Origin: JACQQW01 sp964520655
Lineage (GTDB): Bacteria; Omnitrophota; Gorgyraeia; Zapsychrales; Fredricksoniimonadaceae
Direction: 5' to 3'
Length of the DNA: 64,000 nt
Assembly: GCA_964520655.1 (NCBI GenBank)
Contig: CAZFNI010000002.1
Span: 139,740-203,739 of the forward strand
Shown: positions 40,314 through 50,410 of the stretch, one piece after another
How the letters are laid out: each line of letters opens with the position of its first letter
Position numbering within the stretch: the stretch's first letter is position 1
Translations under genes and position numbers: made by a program
The notes under the pieces: generated by a model
What the model was told of the DNA's origin: nothing
The model's input: the letters and a program-made list of their open reading frames with translations, nothing else
Database searches by the model: none

Positions 40314-43300
40314 TCTAACACACCCTTTTGAGCATCGGCTACTATTTTCTCCCATAATTTTCTCGCCTTGACATATTCGCCCGTCACATAATAATCCTGC
40401 GCGGTCTTGTTGTATTCCTGCAATTTCTCCTCAAATGCGATCTTGCCTCGGATAAATTCGGAGGCCTCATCGAACATCATCTGGCCAGCGATGATGATAT
40501 CTTTGTAGATCTGCTGGGACTCTTCAAACTTACTGGCTTTCTGAGCTGCTGAAGCAAGCACGAACATATGGTTTAAGTCGACAACCACCTTGCTGTCAGG
40601 TTTTTGCAATTCCCTCGATACCATGGCCCATGCCCATTCAGCGACCTTATTATCCAGCCACTTTTCTTTAGCCCGCTGTTTCTCTTCCGGAGAACGATCG
40701 TAAAGTTTGCCGCTCATCCGCAAGAACGGCCCCTGAGAAGTATAATTCAGATTGGTCAGATCGTCGTTAAACTGGGTAAAGTTCCAACCCAACCCCAATT
40801 GCGCGTAATCGTTGATGTTACGGGTCGCCTCCATCAATAAGCCCTGCTTGCTGTCTTTCGCTTCGACCTGGGTCAGATTACGTAATTCGGTACTCAATGT
40901 CCAATCCCGATCAACCTTGTAATTGATGCGGTGGATCATGAGCCATGTGTGCGTGCGGTTGAATTCAAATCCAGTGACTTTCTCGTCGTTGATCCTGAAC
41001 GCGAACTTTTCCGCCAACTGCCAGGCATCATTGACATCATACACCCCCTCAACGCCGAACACCTGGGTACGGCTCTGGGCGACATCAGTCACTGCACCAG
41101 CAGATTGTCCGACAGGGCCGGCATTTTCTTTATAGGCATATTGACCGATCATATTCAAACGATCGAAATTAACAGGCCTGTAGGATGCTCCCAAGATAAC
41201 CTGCTTATGCCGCTCTTCGATCGCGCTGGTGGTGACATTCTCCGTCTTGGAATATTCGAGCTTTGCCGAAACGGACATGTTGTCCGTGATTTTACCCTCT
41301 AACGCATTATAAAAAACATACTGTCGTTTATTTTCATTGCCTTCATCGAAACGGAATTCCACTTTCGCTGAATCTTTCAAACGTTCCATGGCAAGCTCAG
41401 GATCTTTCCATACATACCCCGCTCCAAGGGCGATGGCCGTCCTGTCTGTCTTTGACCCGTCAAGGTTCTGTACTTTACCTTTTTCCAAACTACCCAAAAG
41501 AGCAAGCTTGTCATTGACATCTCCGGTCAAACCAAAAATATTGGATTGTGATACAGCCCCGCTTTGGTCGCCGACAGCGCGCGTCAAGGATGCCTCAACC
41601 TTCCTGCCGTCCTGCTCTTTGGCCAAGGCGTATTTACTGTTAGACGTTGTTCCTGTCGGTGTGATACCAAATGAACGTTCGCTGACAGCCTGAAGGCGGT
41701 CATTGATCTTCGCCTGCTGAGAGACGGCGATCGTTGTTGTTTTTCCACCCTGGGCATTGTCATCAACCTTGACGCTGGATGCCGTGGTCAGGTTATCATT
41801 AACCCGTTTGTTGGCCTCTACAGAAATAGAATTGCTTGCGGTCGTTGACGTATTGGTCAGTCCTTGAAGTCCGATCGTACTGGTGGTGCCCTGGTTCATG
41901 CTGACCGCTGTTTTGATCGTTGTGTCTTTATCGATCACGCCTGTAGTCGCCGCTACCGTCGCTGTCGTCACCGTCTGACCATTAGCCGCCGCGGATTTTC
42001 CAACCAGCGCATCAACAACTGTCTGCTCATTGATCCGGGCACTTGTTCCGACCGTTCCGGAAGTTGTTTTTGTACCCGTTGAAGAGTCCGTCGAGGAAAC
42101 GGATGCCGTGGCAGAGACCTTATCATTGATATCCTGCTTGGCGCCAAAGGTCGTCGTCTTGGCACTCTCTCCTGTAGCCAGCTGCGTCAGCGTATAGGCC
42201 GTTGATAACGCCAGCTTATCCGTGACATTCTGGGAAACGCCAAACGTTGTCGCTGTACCCGCTTTGCTAAACGCCTCCTGAGCAGAGATCTTCAAACGGT
42301 CCGTCACTCGTCCTTGAGCGCCGATCGTCGTGATATTATTATTCGCATTGCTGATATCAAACTGCTGGCCGGCGGTTAATGTGACCCTGCCGTTAAGCGC
42401 ATATTCCGCCTTCCCTGCCAGCGACTTTGTGACCTGATTTGTCGTGGTGACCAGATCCCCGATCTTATTCTTGACCTCCTGGATCTGATATGCCCCGGTC
42501 AATTTCAGACGTTCGGACTCATGCACGACCTGGACAAGAGTGGTGCTTGTTTCGCTGGCACCGACCTGGGCCACGGTTTGTAAATTGGCATTATTGATGA
42601 GTTTCTGTATATCCGTGCGGGCTGTGACGCGTGTCAACGGAGTTAGATCAAAGGTCAACGCTAAACCGGCTAATTGTTTACCTTGCTGCGACGACGATTG
42701 CACTGAGGTGAACGAATCTTCGATCCACTTGTAATACGATGCAACACCCAATCGGTTAAAGAGTCTGGCATCTCCTTTGATGCCATACGCAACACCATTG
42801 GCCGCATCACCAGACTGCAGCTGCGTGAATGAAATACCCCCATCAGTGGACACATAGGAACTGACACCTAAGGATTGCGTTTGGGCATACTCAGCTTTCA
42901 CGGTCGCATCCGGTCCTAAATGCGCGGTCACGTCCGTACCCTTCATTTCAAAATTCTTATTGGTCTGCGTTTCTTTTACATATGTCCCGCCAATGACCAC
43001 ATTGTCGCCCACGGCTTGCGCGACACGCGCACCTTCAGAAGATTCCGTTAACTTGTCCTGCACATAATATTCATAATCCGCGACCACGTAGATCGGATTG
43101 CCGTCGATCAGATCGGTTGAAACGATCGATTCTGATTTCGCGATCATGGAAACCGGCTGCCAGAACAGGATACGCCCCTGTCCCTCGTCTAATTCATAGT
43201 CCGCCCCGTTCTTCATCTCTTTGGAAGACAATACCAGACCGGTCACTTTGTCGCGTACTTCAATGCGGATCTTATCCGTTGACTGTACGACGTCCTTGTT

Positions 43301-46300
43301 CTTTAAGAAATATAAACTGCCGCCCGTCCCCAAAAATTCATTGTGGGATGGTCGTTGCTGGATCTCAGCATGGAACAAAACAACTTTCGTGCGGGCATCG
43401 CCGTAGGGGTTATTAGCCACGCTTTGGTAATCTAATTTACCTCCGTAGAATGAGCGGGTGAAATTGGCAAATTCCGTATTGTTAAAATCGACCGCGTAAT
43501 TGCCCCACACCGCCTGTGATTTATCCCACTGCACCATCAAATACAACGGCCCCTGAGTATCGGTCGCGTCATAATTGATCGAAGACTTATCGCCGTAGAT
43601 CGGATAATAAGTGGCCGGGTCGAGTTTCCTATAAAGCTCCTTTTGCTGGCGATCCGTATCAAAAGAAGATGTCACCAAATATTTGCCCATGATCTTGCCT
43701 TTGAGATAATAGGATGCTTTGCCTTGATGCCAGAATTTATTCTGGAAATGATCGCTGGACTGGATGGGTTCGACATTGCCGCGGTTGAAATTATAACCAA
43801 CTTTGGCATCGCCCAAGCCAACGAACATGAAATAGTCATCCCCGACCTTGATCGGTCGCGTATAGCGCTCAAGGCCGACCGTTGGCGGTAATGATAACGG
43901 CACAGGCGTCAAAGACGGCGTTATTGCGGGCGGAGAGATCTGATCCAGAGGATTTGGCGGCACAATTTCTCCTTTGTCCTGAGGACCAATGACCTCCAGA
44001 TTATAATCGCCGTTGGGCAGAATGATCTCGATATTATCCGTTTTGTCCGCCGCCGTGATGCCAGCATCCAGCATTTCTTTGGGGGTCAGTCCATAATATT
44101 GTTCCAGGGGAATATCCGCAAAAACAGCACCGCCCTTTAAGACCCGCACCGATTTGATATCCTGCCCCTGACGGTTAATGTGGATCGTCTCACCAGCGAT
44201 CGTGATACCTTGCTTCTCAAGCGCATTGACCGCTGATTGCGTATCCACCCATTTGCGGTAATTATCCGCCTGCTGTTTGCCCCAATCAGATCTTGTTTCC
44301 TTGTCTTTTTCTTTCTTGTATTCCTCTTCGGTCTCGATAACGCGTATTTCCAAGGGTTTCTCCATGGTCAGGTCACGCTCTCCCTTTTCATTCTTCACGC
44401 TGAGGACATACGCATAATGATGATCAAAACGGATCATGCGCTCATCGTCGCCGCGGCCATTCCAGATGATCGGGTCATGGATGTTAAAACGCGTCCCGGT
44501 AAAGTGTTTGACTAATTTTTTGGTATCACGGTCGATGATGTCGAGCTGCCAGGAATCAAGGAAGGCCGCGTAATTGGTGAATATTCGAAATTGGGCCGGT
44601 TTAAAAAGGCTGGTATTATTGTAAATGACTAACGTCTCCTTGCCCTCCTCAGGACTGAACATCGCAACATTAAGTCTTGGAGCAGGCTTATTCTTATCCT
44701 GATTGAGCGCGATCTTTTCATTAAAGAAGACTGCGTCCTTGCCCACGACCTGCTTATTGTCCATATTCACGCCAAAATTGACCTTGGAGATGGAGCCGTT
44801 GGTCACATCTACAACAACGGCCTTGTCCGTCGTTAAATAGGACCCGGGCGGCAACGTGCGTTCATCTATGCGCAGCATATGTCTTCCAGGCAAAACGCCC
44901 GGCCAGCTGTATTTCCCTTCCCTGTCCGCGGTGATGACCGTCCCGTCGTCCGTCACGATCTGGACATTGGGGATAGGCCTCTCGACAATGGTCGTCCCTT
45001 CCGTCGGATCATATTCCGGTGCATCTTGTTGGCCGTTCTCATTTAGATCATAAAACACTTTGCCGATCACTGTCCCCATGTCAAACAGCGGATCCATAAC
45101 GACCTTGACCGATTTGGTCGTCGTATTAGAAATGACCAGGCCGTTGGAATATTTGGCCTGCGCCACGTTCTCATACGTCCCGCTGGCCACACCGGCACCG
45201 ACAACCAACTGATATTTCAGTGTTTTAGTGATGCCCGGACCGATCGATCCAATGGTAAAGGTCAGCGGTCGATTGCCTGAGGGGTCCGCGATCCCGATAC
45301 CGTCTAACAATACGCGGTTGCTCAAATATTTAAATCCGGGTGGGATCTTATCCACGAGCACGATATTATTGATCGTTTCCGAGCTGGAAAGGTTCTGGAT
45401 CGTCACCGCGTACGTCACGACATCCCCGATGCGCACCTCTGTTTTATTAGCAGACTTCTCAATGCGTAACAGGAATCGATTAATATCCACCGGATGGTCG
45501 ATCTGCAGGATCACGTTATTGACCGTAAAAGTCTCTCCCTTGGAACCCGTCGTTACCACTTTCCCAACAGGGAAGGTCGTCAGAACGGACGGATAAGTGA
45601 AATCGGGATTGGAAAGCTGGATATAATAGTTCCCGTTAGCCGCCAGGAAACTATATAAACCGTCCGTCCCCGTGACAAATGGATTTGTATCATTGCAATC
45701 CAGGTCCCTTAAGACCGTGATATTTCCGCTGCCGTCGCAGGAGCTAACCTCAGCCAAATGATTATCCGAGGCACGGTAAATAGCGACTGAGGCATCTTTG
45801 ACCACATTGCCTGTCGTGGAATCAAAAACATATCCGAAAGGATCGGTCAATGATAAACTGATCAAGTCGCTGGAGACCCCATCAACAACAACAGAGACAT
45901 AATTTGTTCCTTTAAGCAAACTCGTGGTCACCGCAAAAGAATAATTTCCTGTCCCGTCAGTAGTAGAGGATCCGATAGACGACAAGAGCAAGCTGCCTGC
46001 ACTATCATTAGCTTTGACCACAACAGCCTGCCCCGGTTTGCCAACCCCTGTAATGACCGGTTTATCGCCCTTGATGCGTTCATTATTGACCGGCGATGTG
46101 ATCTGTGGCACTTGCGACGTGGTCGGCGCAAGGACGACCGTCAGGTCATTTTGAGGACCAGGGACTTCAACGAAGGAACTGCTTAGAACATAAGGTGTCA
46201 AATAATTATCATCGGCAACGGTGCTGATCCTCAATTTTACTCCCGACGCAACGCTTGTGCCGGCATCGGTGTCGTCATCGTGCCCTAACACCACACGGTA

Positions 46301-49300
46301 ATTTCCATAAGCATTCGCCCTGGTCGTGGCAACGATCACCTCAGTTCCCGCTTCATTAAGCCCTTTAATGCGGACATTGGTGTTCGGCGGCCCTGTCCCG
46401 ATAATGACAGGCAGCTGCCCGACTGTACGATTGTCCGCCGGGGCCGATAGCTGTAAAGACACAAACAGCCAGTTCGTATTGTTATTCAAAGAATCCGTAC
46501 ATTCCAGACAGGTCACAATACTGGTCAAAGCATTGGAGTCTTTAACATCCACCAAACTCGCCGTTTGGTCGCCATTAGGAAAGGTAATATTCCAGGATGA
46601 TCCTGAAGAGCTGGAGCGCAGCTGTATTAAAGAACCGACCGCGCCGGTAAAATTAAAAATATTATTAACGGTCTGATTCGATCCAGCCGTAAAGGTGATC
46701 ACTTTTGCCGGGGTTGTGGAATACCAATCATAGAATGTCGTATTCCCGGTGATCAGCGCGGCTGATGCGGTATCCATGGTGACACGACCGCTGGAAGTCG
46801 TGAACGTCCCTCCGCTATGCGTCCAGTCGCCGGCGACTGTGAAGCTCTTCGCGGTCGTCGGAGCGGTTAACACGCCTGAGGAGATCACAACCGCCCCATT
46901 GGCATCGATATTCCCGTTGGTTGCCGTCAGCGTGCCGCCATTTATCGTCAATGTACCGCCCGTGGTCAATGTATTGGCATTAGTAGAAATATCCAAGGAA
47001 CTGCTCGTCACACTTAAGTCATGGGCCAGCGTCAACGCACCGTTGGTAATGAACAGGTCTTTAGTGCCGTGCGTATCATTGATCACTACATTGTAATAAT
47101 CCGTGGCTCCAAGATCAGGGATCGTAAAAGTATCCACAACTCCATCGCCGTTGCCAGTGAACAAAAATGTACCGTGTGCCACATCCATGGTGCCGAAACT
47201 GATCGTCTCACTACCAAACAAGGACACCGTCCCGTTATTGGTCAAGGCTCCAGTTACGGTCATATTCTTGCCGTTTAAGGTTAAAGTCGAGGAAGCATTT
47301 GTGGTCAATACTGCCAAGGTCACATTGGTGGATAATGACGGAAGATTCGCAACATTGGTGACCACCGCCGCATCTGTGCTGTTTGGAACGATCCCCAAGT
47401 CCCAGTTTGTCGGAACATCCCAGTCGGTGGATGTTGTCCCTGTCCATGTCAGTGTGGCACCGCCGAAAGTCCAATTGGTGTTGTTGCCGGAATCAACTGA
47501 GCTGCTGCGTGCCACCAGCGTTACGCCGCCGGACGCGTTATTATCCTTAACATCCATGAAATTGATCGACTGCGTCCCTCCCGCCGTCAACGAAATATTA
47601 GCCTGACTTCCCGAAGATGTACTGCGCAAGGACAACAGCTGGCCGGATGCGCCGGATAAAGTCAAATCATTGCTGACCGTCTGCGTCGTCCCTGCTGTTA
47701 AGGTGAGCGTATCGGCAGCCGCCATCACTTTGCGTAAACGATAGAAGGTGGTCGAGCCCGCCATGGTTTGACCAGTCCCGTCAAAAGTCACCTTGCCGCT
47801 GGCATTATTAAAAGTCCCTCCCGAATGCGTCCAATTCCCGGCAACGGTAAAGGCTGTATTGGTTGTGGCCGCGGGCGCGTTGAACGTTCCGCTTGAGATC
47901 ACAACCGCCCCGTTGGCATCAATGATCGAATTCGTGGCCGTCAAAGTCCCGCCATTTACCGTGAGCGTACCTCCTGTTGTCAGCGTGTTGCTGTTCGTTG
48001 ACGTATTCAAAGACGAGCTGGTCACACTCAGATTATTAGCCAATGTCAGATCGGCATTAGTAATAAACACATCCTTGGTCCCGTGTGTGTCATTGATCGT
48101 CAGATTATAGTAATCCGTCGCACCGAAATCCTTGATCGTGACCGTATCAACAGTCCCATCACCATTACCAACATAAACAAAGGTTCCGTGCGCTGTGTCC
48201 ATTGTCCCAAAAGACATGGTTTCTGACCCGAACAGCGTGATCGTGCCGTTATTAGTCAATGCCCCGCTCACACTCAAATTCTTGCCGTTTAATGTCAGAT
48301 TGGATGAAGCATTGGTCGTCAGCGTCCCGATCGTGACGTTTGTCGCCAACACCGGTTGATTGGCAACATTGGCGATCACCACATTATCGATCGATGTTGG
48401 AACGATCCCGATATCCCAGTTACCAGAGGTATCCCAATCCGTTGAGACTGTCCCTGTCCAGGTCATGGTCGCTGCGCCGAAGATCCAGTTGGTGTTATTC
48501 CCCGTATCGACCCCTCCGGCGACAGCCACGAGCGTCAGACCGGAAGCCGTATTGTCCTGAACATCCACATAACTGATAGCCTGGGTTCCCCCCGCCTGTA
48601 AATTCAGATTCGCCGCTGATCCGCCGACAGAACTGCGGATGCTCAGCACATTGCCTGCAACCCCATTTAACACCAAATTATTGCTGATCGTCTGTGTTGT
48701 GCCCGCGGTCAATGTCAAGGTGCTGGCTGCTGCCACCACTTTGCGCAGCTGGTAAAACGTCGTCGAACCCGCCATGGATTGAGAGGATCCATCAAGCGTC
48801 ACTTTACCGTTATTTGCCGTGAAAGTCCCTCCTGAATGGGTCCAATTGCCGGCCACCGTAAACGCGGTATTGGTCGTTGAAGCAGGCGCTGTCAGCGTCC
48901 CGCTTGAGATCGTAACCGCTCCATTGACATCGATCGTTGAATTTGTGGCAGTCCACGTACCGCCATTGACCGTCAAAGCCCCACCCACCACAACGGCATT
49001 GCTGTTGGTCGACGTATTCAAGACCGCCGCCGTGACGCTTAAATTGTTGACTAGCGTTAATGCGCCATTAGTGATAAATGTATCGGGTGAGCCATTGGTG
49101 TCATTGATCGTCAGATTATAATAATCCGTCGCGCCGAAATCCTTGATCGTAATGGTCGTGCCGGTATTGGTCCCCACATACGTGAATGTCCCGGGATTGA
49201 CAATGTCCTGTGTGAGATTCAAGGTCTCCGTACCCTTTAACTTCACATTACCGCTGTTGGTAAAGGTGTTCGTCACGGTGATGTTCTTGCCGTTTAGATC

Positions 49301-50302
49301 AACAACCGACCCCGCTTGCAGCGTTAAATTCGCGATGGTGACATTGGTCGCCAAAATTGGAGCATACACAACTGATCCGCCCACTGGCTGAATGGTTACA
49401 GAATCGCCGGGAGCAGGCACAACCCCGCCGCTCCAGTTAAAGGGATCGTCCCAATCGGTTGACACAGTTCCGTCCCAGGTAAATGTGCCGTTGCCAAACG
49501 ACCAATTGGTATTGTTGCCAGCGTCGGTTGATGTTAACCCTGCAACCAAGGTCATGCCGGTGGCATTATTGTTATGCACGCTTAGATATTTCATGTCCTG
49601 AGCGCCGCCGGTCTGCAACTTTAATTTCGCCTGCGGATTAGCGCCTGATTTTTCCAAACTCAACAATTGCCCAATGGCTCCCTTTAATGTCAATAAATGC
49701 GTCACCGTCTGTTCTTCCGTGCCATTGGCGGAGAATGTGAGCGTATCGGCGGCGGCCGTGACCTTGGTCAAATTATAGAATGTTGTCGTCCCAGTGATGG
49801 TCTGGTTGGTCCCGTCAAAGGTGACTGTATTGGTGCCGGGTGTATATGTTGCCGAATTCAACCAGTCTTTGCCGATGGTCATATTCAATCCATTGGCCTG
49901 GAATGTCCCAGCCGTGTTAGAAAAATTATTATTGATATCCGCAACAGCAGGGGTCAATGACAGCGTACTTGCTCCATCATGAGTCAAGTTATAAAACGCA
50001 TTAGCAAGCCCGCCTGTGTTTAAGATCTGTGTGCCAGAGGTGCCGTTAAAGGTGACTGTCCCTGTGCCTGAAGTGAAGACACCCGAACTAATCCAGTTTC
50101 CAGACACCGTGATCGACCCGGTTGTTGTGATCAGCGTACCGCTGTTATTAACATCACCTGGAACGATCAGGGCACAGGCTGCCACATCGAGGGTACAATT
50201 AGCGGGGATCGTAATACCGGCGGCGAAGAGCTGCGAAGAGAAGATACACGCAAAAAAAAGAACGTATATATATACTCTGAAATTTTTTAGAAAAATTGAC
50301 AT
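40310..50302 (-). CDS. Giant 3330-residue outer-membrane/surface multidomain protein
   Basis: Signal peptide 1-28 (ending QLFA). Residues about 29-1280 are beta-strand-rich, with three long repeats of about 337 residues, each containing NTNW-x-FG, WTGT-x-STDWD, ATDYYNLTINDTHG and GNWTHSGGTF. About 1290-1500 has two Ig-like modules, 1500-1600 a carboxypeptidase-regulatory-like module, 1600-1725 a DUF11 module (RIEKSANKTEVRIGDVVTYAVTIQN), and 1740-1810 an SdrB-like module (GKVFYDLNENGQQD). From about 2140 (RYTRPIKVGDDYFMFVGLGDAKVGYN) to about 3190 lies an array of amphipathic strands, probably an outer-membrane beta-barrel. A helical tail follows. It may be secreted through, or anchored by, its own barrel. 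Downstream genes overlap, so it heads an operon. ATTATCTAGATAAT (50301-50314) overlaps the start codon; no ribosome binding site is visible. Confidence 0.85.
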   Translation of the reverse strand: MSIFLKNFRVYIYVLFFACIFSSQLFAAGITIPANCTLDVAACALIVPGDVNNSGTLITTTGSITVSGNWISSGVFTSGTGTVTFNGTSGTQILNTGGLANAFYNLTHDGASTLSLTPAVADINNNFSNTAGTFQANGLNMTIGKDWLNSATYTPGTNTVTFDGTNQTITGTTTFYNLTKVTAAADTLTFSANGTEEQTVTHLLTLKGAIGQLLSLEKSGANPQAKLKLQTGGAQDMKYLSVHNNNATGMTLVAGLTSTDAGNNTNWSFGNGTFTWDGTVSTDWDDPFNWSGGVVPAPGDSVTIQPVGGSVVYAPILATNVTIANLTLQAGSVVDLNGKNITVTNTFTNSGNVKLKGTETLNLTQDIVNPGTFTYVGTNTGTTITIKDFGATDYYNLTINDTNGSPDTFITNGALTLVNNLSVTAAVLNTSTNSNAVVVGGALTVNGGTWTATNSTIDVNGAVTISSGTLTAPASTTNTAFTVAGNWTHSGGTFTANNGKVTLDGSSQSMAGSTTFYQLRKVVAAASTLTLTAGTTQTISNNLVLNGVAGNVLSIRSSVGGSAANLNLQAGGTQAISYVDVQDNTASGLTLVAVAGGVDTGNNTNWIFGAATMTWTGTVSTDWDTSGNWDIGIVPTSIDNVVIANVANQPVLATNVTIGTLTTNASSNLTLNGKNLSVSGALTNNGTITLFGSETMSFGTMDTAHGTFVYVGNGDGTVDTVTIKDFGATDYYNLTINDTHGTKDVFITNADLTLANNLSVTSSSLNTSTNSNTLTTGGTLTVNGGTLTATNSIIDANGAVVISSGTFNAPAATTNTAFTVAGNWTHSGGTFNNASGKVTFDGTGQTMAGSTTFYRLRKVMAAADTLTLTAGTTQTVSNDLTLSGASGQLLSLRSTSSGSQANISLTAGGTQSINFMDVKDNNASGGVTLVARSSSVDSGNNTNWTFGGATLTWTGTTSTDWDVPTNWDLGIVPNSTDAAVVTNVANLPSLSTNVTLAVLTTNASSTLTLNGKNMTVTGALTNNGTVSLFGSETISFGTMDVAHGTFLFTGNGDGVVDTFTIPDLGATDYYNVVINDTHGTKDLFITNGALTLAHDLSVTSSSLDISTNANTLTTGGTLTINGGTLTATNGNIDANGAVVISSGVLTAPTTAKSFTVAGDWTHSGGTFTTSSGRVTMDTASAALITGNTTFYDWYSTTPAKVITFTAGSNQTVNNIFNFTGAVGSLIQLRSSSSGSSWNITFPNGDQTASLVDVKDSNALTSIVTCLECTDSLNNNTNWLFVSLQLSAPADNRTVGQLPVIIGTGPPNTNVRIKGLNEAGTEVIVATTRANAYGNYRVVLGHDDDTDAGTSVASGVKLRISTVADDNYLTPYVLSSSFVEVPGPQNDLTVVLAPTTSQVPQITSPVNNERIKGDKPVITGVGKPGQAVVVKANDSAGSLLLSSIGSSTTDGTGNYSFAVTTSLLKGTNYVSVVVDGVSSDLISLSLTDPFGYVFDSTTGNVVKDASVAIYRASDNHLAEVSSCDGSGNITVLRDLDCNDTNPFVTGTDGLYSFLAANGNYYIQLSNPDFTYPSVLTTFPVGKVVTTGSKGETFTVNNVILQIDHPVDINRFLLRIEKSANKTEVRIGDVVTYAVTIQNLSSSETINNIVLVDKIPPGFKYLSNRVLLDGIGIADPSGNRPLTFTIGSIGPGITKTLKYQLVVGAGVASGTYENVAQAKYSNGLVISNTTTKSVKVVMDPLFDMGTVIGKVFYDLNENGQQDAPEYDPTEGTTIVERPIPNVQIVTDDGTVITADREGKYSWPGVLPGRHMLRIDERTLPPGSYLTTDKAVVVDVTNGSISKVNFGVNMDNKQVVGKDAVFFNEKIALNQDKNKPAPRLNVAMFSPEEGKETLVIYNNTSLFKPAQFRIFTNYAAFLDSWQLDIIDRDTKKLVKHFTGTRFNIHDPIIWNGRGDDERMIRFDHHYAYVLSVKNEKGERDLTMEKPLEIRVIETEEEYKKEKDKETRSDWGKQQADNYRKWVDTQSAVNALEKQGITIAGETIHINRQGQDIKSVRVLKGGAVFADIPLEQYYGLTPKEMLDAGITAADKTDNIEIILPNGDYNLEVIGPQDKGEIVPPNPLDQISPPAITPSLTPVPLSLPPTVGLERYTRPIKVGDDYFMFVGLGDAKVGYNFNRGNVEPIQSSDHFQNKFWHQGKASYYLKGKIMGKYLVTSSFDTDRQQKELYRKLDPATYYPIYGDKSSINYDATDTQGPLYLMVQWDKSQAVWGNYAVDFNNTEFANFTRSFYGGKLDYQSVANNPYGDARTKVVLFHAEIQQRPSHNEFLGTGGSLYFLKNKDVVQSTDKIRIEVRDKVTGLVLSSKEMKNGADYELDEGQGRILFWQPVSMIAKSESIVSTDLIDGNPIYVVADYEYYVQDKLTESSEGARVAQAVGDNVVIGGTYVKETQTNKNFEMKGTDVTAHLGPDATVKAEYAQTQSLGVSSYVSTDGGISFTQLQSGDAANGVAYGIKGDARLFNRLGVASYYKWIEDSFTSVQSSSQQGKQLAGLALTFDLTPLTRVTARTDIQKLINNANLQTVAQVGASETSTTLVQVVHESERLKLTGAYQIQEVKNKIGDLVTTTNQVTKSLAGKAEYALNGRVTLTAGQQFDISNANNNITTIGAQGRVTDRLKISAQEAFSKAGTATTFGVSQNVTDKLALSTAYTLTQLATGESAKTTTFGAKQDINDKVSATASVSSTDSSTGTKTTSGTVGTSARINEQTVVDALVGKSAAANGQTVTTATVAATTGVIDKDTTIKTAVSMNQGTTSTIGLQGLTNTSTTASNSISVEANKRVNDNLTTASSVKVDDNAQGGKTTTIAVSQQAKINDRLQAVSERSFGITPTGTTSNSKYALAKEQDGRKVEASLTRAVGDQSGAVSQSNIFGLTGDVNDKLALLGSLEKGKVQNLDGSKTDRTAIALGAGYVWKDPELAMERLKDSAKVEFRFDEGNENKRQYVFYNALEGKITDNMSVSAKLEYSKTENVTTSAIEERHKQVILGASYRPVNFDRLNMIGQYAYKENAGPVGQSAGAVTDVAQSRTQVFGVEGVYDVNDAWQLAEKFAFRINDEKVTGFEFNRTHTWLMIHRINYKVDRDWTLSTELRNLTQVEAKDSKQGLLMEATRNINDYAQLGLGWNFTQFNDDLTNLNYTSQGPFLRMSGKLYDRSPEEKQRAKEKWLDNKVAEWAWAMVSRELQKPDSKVVVDLNHMFVLASAAQKASKFEESQQIYKDIIIAGQMMFDEASEFIRGKIAFEEKLQEYNKTAQDYYVTGEYVKARKLWEKIVADAQKGVLE
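46468..49520. repeat. Three tandem ~1.01-kb coding repeats in the giant protein gene
   Basis: The landmark encoding NTNW-x-FG occurs at 49501-49519, 48482-48500, 47469-47488 and, diverged, at 46468-46488, a spacing of 1001-1019 bp. Long blocks, such as those encoding FGATDYYNL, TVAGNWTHSGGTF and LTATNS, are close between units at the DNA level. The array could change length by recombination. Confidence 0.8.
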
Positions 50303-50410
50303 TATCTAGATAATAAGATCTGGGTAAATAAAATAATTTAGAAATTCGCGCGCCCAAATACTATTTTATTTCATAAAGGAGAGGAAACAACGAAAGAATC
50401 AGATATTTTA

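Noticed and set aside
40310..50302. Many plus-strand open frames of 60-170 codons opposite the giant gene
   Set aside because: They are complementary-frame shadows caused by the biased codon use of Thr/Asn/Gly-rich repeats. None has a ribosome binding site and family match.
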